Positions 1-9,307 of a DNA stretch of 64,000 nucleotides are shown here, one piece after another. Location of the stretch: NCBI GenBank assembly GCA_029204045.2, contig CM055063.1:30428810-30492809 (forward strand). The letters run 5' to 3'. The notes beneath the pieces were generated by a model. The model did no database searches, was not told the DNA's origin, and worked only from the letters and a program-made list of their open reading frames with translations. Every line of letters starts with the position of its first letter. Position 1 is the first letter of the stretch. A program made the translations under genes and the position numbers. This DNA is from Tillandsia leiboldiana (Eukaryota; Streptophyta; Magnoliopsida; Poales; Bromeliaceae).

Positions 1-2124
1 TGTAATATAAAATCAAACTACTAATAGGCTAAGATTAAATACAAAGTCCATCTCCCAAATACCTGAATAATACAAGGTCAGATACAAATAAAAATCCACC
101 TATACAACATCTATGAAACCAAAAAAAAGGAGATAACTAAAACTGGAAATATAACAATAACAGTGAATCCCACAGTCCGGGATGGTACATCTACCTCACT
201 CTAATCAAACTATGCTGGTAGGGAACTATCTCGCGACTCCCTGTCCTCGGTACGTCAAGCCAGCTCGGCAGGAACGGAAGAAAAAGCCTCAGCAACCTGT
301 CACCGACAGAGGGTGTGAGAACTACATCCTACAGTAATTCTCTGTGGGTACCGTCTCCAAGACCCACGGTCTGCCCACTAAGTCTACTAGAGGCAAATAT
401 AATAGAAAAGGACTGTGATGAAGGAAACTAAGCTGGAAAAGTATCTACAGCTATCATGCCTCTATCTACTATGCTCAAAAGGGAAAAACACAGATGATGG
501 TATGCCTCCACCCGCTACTGCTAATATGTCTCAAGTATCATGCTCAAGGTAAAACTCAACTATGAACATGCTATGAAACTCACTCTCACATATCACCCAA
601 TCTCAATGACTGTCCCTTTTTGGACCAGTCAACTCATCTACTGCCACTCATGCCCAAACAGGGCTTGGTCTTACGTAGGGTGTCCCTCAAGGACTATCTC
701 AGTAACCACATCGCAGCCTCATCAGGCTCGGTATCATCATCGCATCCGGAGCGTAGCTCGCGGGGAGCGACCCCGTGAACTCAAGTATCTCACAACTGGC
801 ATAAAACCTCAGTCTCAGCAGGCTATAATCCACGATCAAACAGATTGGAACTCAATGCTCAACTAGCATAACTCAGTCGGAGAAAGACTCCACGACTCGA
901 TCAGGAAATGCCCACACAATCTCAAAGCTATGTCGGAGAAACCTCGACGACTCAATCTCAGAAAGCTAACCCACTAAAAGAAAGTACACAACCACTGGGA
1001 CCGCCGTCAGCCCAAACGGCTCCCAAAACGACACCCCACTCATAGACGAGAAGAACCGTCTGACGCAGCAAGGGTCCGAGAATCTCGTTAGGCCGGTGTC
1101 TAGAACCCCAATCAAACAAGAACAGACTCTAGGTTTAGCCTATCGAAGTTCTCGATCCCTTACCGTTCGGGGATTCGGCTCCCTCGGTTAAAGTGGGAAA
1201 CCAACACAACAAGCTAAACTCAGGGGCTGGAAATGCTCTACAACCAAATAGCGGAGGGTCAAAAACCCCGGGAGACTAATACCTATGACCCCAATCAAAC
1301 AAGAACAGGCTATAGGCGTAGCCTCCCATTGCTTTCGACCCCAGAAAGAAATCAGCCCTTAGAACCCAGATCACTCACCCCTGTCGGGTTAGGAACAATT
1401 TAGGAGAAAAGGTGACCTTTATTATAAAATACCGTCTTGAATTGAGAAAACCAACTTTTATAGATTTTAGTTCTTGAGAAAATCAGTTAAAAACAAGTTT
1501 ATTTTCCGGATTCCAAAGGGTTAATGCCTCCGCTCAATCAAATTAGAACAGGCTTCGGCGACCCCTAGAAATTCGGAAGGAAAAACACTGGTTTACTAAA
1601 ATCATGAGTGTCCAAAAACATTCTGGATTCAATGTCCTGATAACACACGCTCACCACGATCACAACTTGGTGGTGACAACCAAACAGAGAAATACCCAAA
1701 GATCCAGGACCACCGTTTTCCCAAAACAGTTCCCAAAACACTAACACTGGCCTAACACAGCTACCAGACCCCACTCAGCCCCCAGGCCCGAGTGCAACAT
1801 ACGTCCCACAATGCCCTGACCACTCGGCCCACTACCCGGGCGAGGAACTCTATGTCCAGAAAGAAATGTAATGTGTGGGATGTCTAAAGCATAAAAGAAC
1901 CTAGCCCAGATTAAGGTTCTCTACGGTCTGGTTAAACACATGCAACATATGACGGGGGTGCTAGTCAAGGTTCCAATAATACACTTATTCTAGCATGCTG
2001 AATCCTATCATAATAGAATTAGAAGGAAGTCCGCAGACTTAGAGAAAATCCAACCCACCTAGGTATGCCACCAATTGCTCGTAGACACTTGCAATTGGCC
2101 TCCGCGCGATTCCTTGCCTCCACC

Positions 2125-2503
2125 GGAGTCCGCACGCAAAACGGAGCACGCCGCCGGAGTCCACACGCAAAACGGAGCATGCCGCCGGAGTCTGCACGCA
2201 AAACGGAGCACGCAGCCGGAGTCCGCACACAAAACGGAGTCCGCACGTAAAATGGTGCATGCCACCAGAGTTTGCACGCAAAACGGAGCACGCCGCCGGG
2301 GTCCGCACGCAAAACGAAGCACAGTGCCGGAGTCCGTACGCAAAACGGTGCATGCCACCAGAGTCCGCACGCAAAACGAAGCACGTCGTTGGAGTCCGCA
2401 CGCAAAACGGAGCACGCCGCCGGGGTCTGCACGCAAAACGGAGCACGGTGCCGGAGTCCGCACGCAAAACGGTGCACGTCGTCGGAGTCCGCACGCAAAA
2501 CGG
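2125..2503. repeat. 31-bp tandem repeat array inside the minus-strand LTR
   Basis: About a dozen imperfect copies of a 31-bp unit containing GTCCGCACGCAAAACGG, alternating with GAGCACGCCGCCG or a diverged form. On the minus strand it lies downstream of the TATA-like box, so it would be in the transcribed leader. All frames are open because of the repetition, which explains the overlapping artefact ORFs here. The other LTRs in the window lack it. Confidence 0.9.
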
Positions 2504-2711
2504 AGGGGTAAACAATAGTCCCTTAAAGTCGGCGCTTCACCAAACAAGCACCCACGCGTTTGCCCGGCTCCAAGGGACACTTCGCGCGCGCTCCACGGCA
2601 CAAATGGCGCGCTCGCGGTACCCCAAAAATTCCTCCAATCGCGCTCTCTCTCTCCCTCACGCGTGCACGGACGGAGCCAAAAGAGGAAAAGGAGAAAAAG
2701 GGGTCGATTTG

Positions 2712-3170
2712 GGCTTAAATAGCCCAAATTGCCTAGATTCGGGCACCCGAAATCCACATTCGGGCGCCCGAAACCCCTCTCGGGCGCCAGCTACAGTGAC
2801 CCAAGGAGTCCCCCGCGCCGCGCGTCGAACCGGAGGTCGACACGTGGCGGCACCGTGCCTCACGCGCCCGCGCGCGTCCACACGGGGGCCGCCACGTGGC
2901 GGCACCAGTGGCCACGCCGCGACCCGCGCCAGCGTCGCATCCACTCGCGCGGGGAGGCCGAATCGGGCCTCGACACGCGTCGTCACCCGCGTGCTTCACG
3001 CGCTGGCCCGCGCCGCTTCCCCGCGCGCGTCAGCGCATGGGTTGGCGCGCCCAACGAGGAGCGGCCATGTGGCGCCACCCACGTGCGCCCACTCTCCCGC
3101 GCCCGCGCCTGGGTCGCTGCGCCCCGCCTGCGCCTGCGACCGGATAGACGAACCCGCGCCTGCCACGTGG
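2712..3170 (-). promoter_or_regulatory. U3 promoter of the minus-strand LTR
   Basis: On the minus strand a TATA-like CTATTTAAG lies at 2722-2714. Upstream of it are palindromes TTCGGGCACCCGAA (2738-2751) and TTCGGGCGCCCGAA (2759-2772), then G-box cores CACGTG at 2841-2846, 2893-2898, 3080-3085 and 3164-3169. The same order (G-boxes, GGGCGC palindrome, TATA) occurs in the other Gypsy-type LTRs at 3600, 9308, 15011 and 15898. Confidence 0.6.
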
Positions 3171-3404
3171 CAGCGGTGCGGGTTCGGTGCTCCCGGTGCA
3201 CGCGGGTGGGACGTGGACCGGCCCACAACCAAAATGGGCCCGTTAGCCCATTTATGCCCGAAAATAGCCAATTTTGACTCTTTTCGCGCGCTGAGTCCAT
3301 TTTTGGCATCCATTCGACGCACAACGGACTCGATACACCAAAAATAGGTGTTTTCTCACCACCAAGCACACGGTCGAGTCGCACGGGGATTCCGGGACAC
3401 CACA

Positions 3405-3599
3405 TCTTGAAGAAGAAGCAAAAAAGGCAACTTCTCTCTCAAACGCTCTTGAAGTGGAAAGAGACAATTTGATCAAAGTAAATGTTTCCCTTCAAGAAAA
3501 AAATGAGCATTACGAGAAGGAACACATCAAACTGGTGGATAAAGCTAATTACTTCTTGAAGCTCTATTCCGAGGCTCGACATGAAACGATGGAGATGAC
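3405..3599 (+). pseudogene. gag: Copia A gag fragment (coiled-coil part)
   Basis: The reading from 3407 matches the Copia B gag segment at about 35905-36105, for example EVERDNLIK, NVSLQE and KANYFLKLY. It is Lys/Glu-rich with coiled-coil character. It is cut on the left by the minus-strand LTR and on the right by the three-LTR array. Reading continues in frame at 21982, where the duplicated ATGAC is followed by the TIFQLKDDL segment. Not a functional gene. Confidence 0.85.
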
Positions 3600-6500
3600 T
3601 GTGAGGACCCGGATCTCCGTCGAAAGTTTGCTGTGTGTTTGGGGACTTCTGGAGACCAATGATGTATGTTAGAGGTGTTTGCGCGCAGATCGAACCCCAG
3701 TTTTGGACCCGGCACGAAAAAAACGGATCAAGTTTGCTTCTCCGGGAATTTTCGGTAAATTTTGGAGGTGGAATTTGGCAAAAAGGATATCGAATTTAGA
3801 TTCAGCGTGCGAAAATGATGAAAAGGGACAATTCACTTGTATTTTTCGGAGCCCGGATGACGCGCACGGTTTTCGAGGCATTTGGCACTGTTCCGGCGGC
3901 AAGCGGGCAGCGGCGGAGCGTGGCGGTGCGGGCGCTCGGGCAGGCGCGCGGGCGCCGGGCAGGCGCGGGCAGCGCGCGGGCGCGGGCGCGCGCAGCGCGC
4001 GGGCAGGCGTGCGGTGCACGGGGACGTCGTGCCACGTGGCACATTTCTATTGGTTTGGGTGCGGACACGTGGCGGGCTAGGATTGGTTGGTGCATGGCTT
4101 GGTCCACGGAGCAGGCGGGTCGGCGTCGGGGCGCGTGCCCGGCAGGGGGCGCAGGAGGCGGCCAGGCGCGCGTTGACCGCGGTTTCCCGAGCTCGGGCGC
4201 GCCACGTGTCGGCTCCTGCGCGGGCCACGTGGCGCCAGGCGGTTGGATGCTTTGGCTGTTCCCTGTTCGGTGATGACCTGGTGGAACCGGATAATTCCGG
4301 GCGCTCCGCGAGGCAGCACGCCGCGACACTGTAGGCGCCCAAAAAATTTCGGCCGCCCAGAACATGGGACTTATCCGTCATTTATTGAATTGTTTTGTGG
4401 AGCCTATTTAAGGACCCGAGCCGCCTTCTTCTTCCTCTTTTCCGTGTTTCGGAGCCTCCTTTCACCTCGACGCCTTTAGCAAAGTTGATCCCCGTGCTGT
4501 GCCGCATCCATCTTTGGATTCCTGGGATTTTTGGTGGCACGCACTTTGAGGTTTTTATTTTTACGGCGCCGCACGACCCTCGTTCATTTGTGATCTCCTT
4601 CGTCGCGTTTCGGTACGAGGACTCCCCCGGCCTACTCCGACCACCTTTTCGAGCGGTTCTTTCATCGCTGGATCCGGGACAGGTAGGGCTACGATCTTGT
4701 TATTTTCAGCATCCCCTAGTTTCGTGTTTTTCTTGGAATTTTTCCATGCTTACTGGGACCCTTTGTCGCTGTGAGGATTTCGGGGACAACAGATTGTTTT
4801 GCGGATTTCTCCGCGCTCGAGCGTCGGATTGAGGCGCGCCTATACACTTTTTGAATCTACTCGTCGCGAGGATTATCTCCGTATTTTTCTGGGATTTTTA
4901 TGAGGCTTGCCCGGAGGTATATGTTCTTCCTTTATCTGTGCATGGGTTTACAGTTGTGTTGTTGTGAGGTTTTGCGCACCCTGTGTTGTGGAATTTGTAA
5001 CTCAGCCTACGGGACTCGGATTGGGATGTGCAGGTACTTGTTCCGAAGGTCTCGACGCGGCGATCGCAGTAGTATTTTTATCAGATTTTTCGGAGTCCTT
5101 TCTGCAGATGAAAATATTGCTTCTTTGGGACTGTTCTAGCAGGGTGTGTTGTACCTGGATATTTTTGGAATAAGTGTTACTTTGGACCTTATTGTTGTAC
5201 CCAGGAAGGTTTCCGGGTGTTTCTGAATCTGTTGGATCTGGAGAACATTGGAGATATTTGTGTCTAGATATTTTCAGCTGTTGGACTTTGGACAGTTAGC
5301 ACCTTCAGGTAGGTGGCCTTACGTCCAAGATTGATGGACTGGACATTAATTCTATTATAGTAGGACTATGCATGATTGTGAGTTTATTGTGTAGCATGCT
5401 AGAATGTAAGAATTGATGTCCCTGATGTAGTTGGATTGATCATGTGATTAACTACTTTCTAAAATATGTTAAAGTATTGTTATCTTGGAACTTGACCTAG
5501 CACCCCCGTCATATGTTGCATGTGTAACCAGACTAGTAGAAAACCCTCATCTAGGCTAGGTTTATTTATGCTTTAGACATCCACACTGTTCTTCTATTCC
5601 TGGACATAGTGTCTTCCTCACCCGGATAGTGGGCTGAGTGGTCGAGTTCTCTTAGTGTGGGATGCATGTTACACTCGTGCTTGGGAGCAGAGTGGAGTCT
5701 GGTAGATGTAGCTAGTCTTTCATCTATGGCGGGAGCCGTTTGGGTAAACGGTGATCCCGGGATGTTTTGTTCTTTATTTCTTTTCTTGCCACAGTGTTAG
5801 TGGCAGCAGTTTACCAGTGATAGCAGGATCTTGAACCCAGAAACTTTTTGGACACACACATGATTTTTAGTTAACCAATGTTTTCTTCCAAGCATCGTAG
5901 GGTCGCCTGAGTCTGTTCTTGTTTGATTGGACGAAGGCATTAGCTCTTCGAGGTTTGTATATAAAACTTGTTTTCAAATTTGTTTTCCTAAAAAGAACTA
6001 AAAATCATTAAAAATGGATTTCTCTCAGATCAAATGGCTTTCAGTAATAAATGTCACCTTTTTCTATAAACATACCCACTCGAGATGGTTCGAGTGGTCT
6101 GGGTTCTAAGGGCTGCCTTTTCTCCGGGTCGAGAACAACGAGGGGCTATGCCTAGAGCCTGTTCTTGTTTAATAGAGTTGTAGGTTCTAGTCTTTCGGGG
6201 TTCTCGGACCCTTCATTGTTGCCGGTAGTGTAGTATACCCGGCTAGTGAGTTGCATGTCGAGTGTTATTCTTTCTAGGGGCCTTTTCTGTTTATGTTTCG
6301 GGACGAAAGCTACGGGGACCGTGCCTGGAACCTGTTATTGTTTGATAGGGTTGTAGGTGTTGGTCCTTTGGAACTTTCGGGCCTGGTTGGTTTCCTCCGC
6401 ATGTTTTATCGAGGGAGTTGTTTTTCCGAACTATAAGGGAGTCGAGAACTTCGATAAGCGGAGCCTGGAGTCTGTTCTTTTTTGATAGGGTTCTAGGCAT

Positions 6501-7567
6501 CGACCTATCGGGGTTTCCGAACCCTTATGGTGTCGGCCAGTGTTGTGTCGTTATGGGTTGGTGTTGTATTTTGGGGAGCCGTTGGGTTGACGGCAGTCCT
6601 AGCTGTTGGATATTTCCAGCTAGTGAGTTAGAGATGTGATGTTGGTTATTGTCGATCTTGTTGATCGTGGATTTGGACTAGACCCTGCATGAGCCACATT
6701 GAGCTCGACAGAGATGCGCTGATACTTTCCTCGGTGGGGTCGCGCCCCTCGAGTGCCACTCCGGAGTTGGGCCGGTTACTTTGCTATCGCGACTTGTCGA
6801 CGCAGTCCCTCTGGCTGGGCCAGTTTTGGCAGTCACGGACACCCTACGGTAGGCCCATCCTCTTGTGGATGTGCGGCAGTAGGTGGGCGCAGGTTTGACT
6901 GGACCCTATGCGGCAGTCAGTGTAGATTGGGTGATTATATTTGAGAGTTAGTAGATGCATCATGTTTCCATCTGTTCCACTTTTTGAGCATTTAGATTGA
7001 GGCATAGTAGCTGTAGAGTTATTTTTCCAGCTCTTTCTCTTTCAGTATAGCTTTTGTTACTTCATGCCTCTAGTAGACTTAGTGGGCAGACCGTCGGGGT
7101 TGTTGGCGGCATACACTGAGAACTACTGTGGGATGTAGTTCTCACACCCGTCGTGGTGTCTTTTTCCCCAGGGACTTCTACTCCTTTTCCTGTTGCTCCT
7201 GTTGCTGATCCTGCAGATCGAGGTGAGGGAGTCGCGAGATAGATCCCTACCAGTCGTCTTCCTGAGAGAGTAGATGCACACCCTTTTTTATTTTTGAGAG
7301 TTGTATTTTGAGAGACCTTTGTAGTGAGGTTTAGAGTTGTACTTTTCTTTTTCTTTTGAGAGACTTATGTTTTTGGTGAGGACTTGGGTTGTATATCTTT
7401 GGAGTTGTATTTATTTTATTTATAGGAGTTTACTTTACTGCTCTGATATCCGTATAGTGTATTATCTTTCTTTTGCAGGTTAGTCACTTCGTCTATACGG
7501 GGCTTACCGTATGGGCGGCGGATCAGTTGGCGAGCCCGTGTCGCAGTTTTGACACCGGGGCGTGACA
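3600..7567 (+). repeat. LTR1 of the three-LTR array
   Basis: 3968 bp, starting TGTGAGGACCC and ending CCGGGGCGTGACA directly before the primer site. It is near-identical to LTR2. Contents in order: G-box-rich GC-rich U3, a diverged GCGCCC palindrome near 4335, TATTTAAG at about 4405-4412, then a transcribed part without convincing coding. Open frames in the GC-rich U3 appear on both strands and are ignored. Confidence 0.95.
4033..4413 (+). promoter_or_regulatory. U3 promoter region of LTR1
   Basis: Four CACGTG G-box cores (4033-4038, 4066-4071, 4203-4208, 4226-4231) precede a decayed GCGCCC...GGGCGC palindrome and a TATTTAAG box. Equivalent regions are in LTR2 (palindrome 10040-10061, TATA-like 10110-10117) and LTR3 (palindrome 15761-15782, TATA-like 15831-15838). 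Transcription would run toward the internal region. The motifs are seen; their use as a promoter is inferred. Confidence 0.6.
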
Positions 7568-7575
7568 GATTAGAG

Positions 7576-7588
7576 TGGTATCAGAGCC
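7576..7588 (+). promoter_or_regulatory. Primer-binding site, tRNA-iMet type (internal 1)
   Basis: TGGTATCAGAGCC lies 8 nt after the end of LTR1 and matches the 3' end of initiator tRNA-Met, the usual plant primer. An inverted repeat AGCCTAGG (7585-7592) / CCTAGGCT (7619-7626) overlaps its 3' end and could fold over it. Confidence 0.9.
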
Positions 7589-7842
7589 TAGGATGTAGGT
7601 CACGGTGGACTTAGAAACCCTAGGCTTATGGTTGGACATTAGGATGACTACGTGAGAGTCTTGATTGAGTTTTATACCTCTCCCAAGAGACGGGATGAGT
7701 GATTGGCATGTCATTCTCCTAAGCGATTATGTTGGCTGTAGACAACATAATGCTATGGAAGGGATGACATGTCTTAGACTCTCGCTGGATTGGGTCGATT
7801 GGTTGTTGTGTCCTGATGTTTGTTATTGTGCAGTGGAATGCG

Positions 7843-8450
7843 ATGCCCCTGAGACGTCGTGCAGCGAAGAGGGCACATCCCGCATCAGATCAGGAACTCG
7901 AGCAGTGGGAGGCAGAGCTATCAGTGCAGAGCGAGACCCGGGAGTCACGGGACTATTTGGCACAGATGTCGGAGGCTGTCCGACTCCAAGAGGAGGCCAT
8001 GGAACGTTTGATGTGTCTGTCGGAGCAGAGAGCACAGCTAGTTGTAGCACCCCCTGAGTGTCCTCCAGCACTTTCTTCCTATGCAGTGGCATCTCCAGTT
8101 GTACCAGTGGCACCGATTGAGCGAGCAGCCCTCTCCGTGCCGACGAGTAGTGCCGAGGCAACGAGGGAGGGTGGATAGCGGATAGTAGATGAGCTTTGGG
8201 ACATTATTGATCTATGGAGCCAGTCCCGGCAGTCTGATCCACCCGGATTTGCAGGATTGAGCTCGGAGCCGTTGGAGGCAGAGTCTTGGATCACAGCGAT
8301 GGAGCGACTCTTTGAGACCCTTTTTATTGAGGAGTGATTTCAGGTTCTTTTGACGACAAACTTGAGGGAGCACATTGCCGAGGCTTGGTGGCGCCGAGTG
8401 CGACTATCGTTCCGCTCGGGACCAGCTGCTTACTTGGGCGGAGTTCTATA
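7843..8450 (+). pseudogene. gag: Decayed Gypsy gag, internal 1
   Basis: The reading from ATG at 7843 gives a basic start (MPLRRRAAKR), a Glu-rich helical stretch, a Pro/Ala-rich spacer and a TAG at 8176-8178. In the same frame it then continues with a segment like the conserved plant Ty3/Gypsy gag core (PPGFAG, EAESWITAMERLFETL), stops again near 8335, and continues past that with an AWWRRVR motif. Two in-frame stops and the lack of any downstream zinc knuckle or pol make it non-functional. The best reason to call it gag is the EAESW...AMERLF...AWWRRVR order. Confidence 0.7.
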
Positions 8451-9307
8451 GCATTCTTCTTGAAGCTTTCTTTCCCGAGAGTGTCAGTTAGAGGCTAGAG
8501 GATGGAGGACAGATCGACCGGCATGATTTCGTTACAGCAGTCTGAGTCGGAGTATTTTCGCTTTCCTGCATGGACTAGAGGTAGAGTTGTTACCACGTGC
8601 AATAGAGGTACAGTTTCCTGTTGGTGTTGTGCACTTGGAGGAGGCTTGTGGATCATGTCCAGTGCAGTAAGACCGTGGACTATACCGGCAGGTGTCACGG
8701 TTCAGGGACAGCTCTAAGACTTTGAGTGAACACATGGATTGGACCGGTTGGTGCGGTGATGTGCAACGACAGATTGTGGAATGAGAGCAGTCGCCCATCT
8801 GCGAGTTGGACAGGAGGAGTTCATTTTCTCGGGTTGCCGATGTATCCTTTCTGCAGTGTTGGCTTCAGCGGCAATGGACAGACGCCACCTCGGGAGTATT
8901 GTTTGTTTAGGACTAGAGGTTGTGTCCTTAAAGGTCTTGGTTAGATTGTAGCTTCGTATTTGCTACCACAGCAGGAACGACTTCAACACTTCTCTCCTTC
9001 TCGCCTTTGTGCTGAAACATACGAACAGGACGAAAGCTTCGAAAGGCTACTCCATAAATGGAAACGGTGCCCTAACCTGTTCTTGTTTGATAGGGGCGAG
9101 GGCGCTGGTCTTTCGGTATTTTCAGACTTTTCGTTAATTTCAGCTGTTTTCTAAATAGAGAGTTGGGGTTGACGACTTTCCTGCTGGTGGGGCCTTTACC
9201 TTCCTAGTTGGTGGTGTTAGCGTACTTTGGGTAGTTTAGTCGAGTTGGGTTTGTGGTTGTGGTGCGTTTTAGTTTCGTGGATGGAACTTTCTTTTAGTGG
9301 GGGAGGA
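8451..9307 (+). other. Non-coding remainder of internal 1, ending in the polypurine tract
   Basis: No reading frame with recognisable pol similarity. It contains one copy of the CTGTTCTTGTTTGATAGG motif (9077-9094) that recurs in the LTRs. The polypurine tract AGTGGGGGAGGA (9296-9307) abuts LTR2, as needed for plus-strand priming. Confidence 0.7.

Larger units (their letters stand above)
1..3404 (-). mobile_element. Gypsy-type LTR, minus strand, cut by the left window edge
   Basis: Read on the minus strand, this begins TGTGGTGTCCCGG at 3404 and runs off the left edge. It is colinear in organisation with the LTRs at 3600-21981: G-boxes, a GGGCGC palindrome, a TATTTAAG box, a block containing CCCCCGTCATATGTTGCATG (about 1935-1955), and the 'cttagtgggcagaccg' block (about 365-385). 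The junction at 3404/3405 lies inside Copia A gag, so this is an insertion into that element. The other end is outside the window, so I cannot tell a solo LTR from the 5' LTR of a minus-strand element. Short open frames on both strands are not genes. Confidence 0.8.

Noticed and set aside
2125..2503. CRISPR-like array
   Set aside because: Units are contiguous imperfect tandem repeats without unique spacers, in plant retrotransposon DNA.
2019..3347. Open frames up to 362 aa in the left LTR
   Set aside because: They come from the 31-bp repeat and GC-rich U3; no homologous domain and no conservation in the related LTRs.
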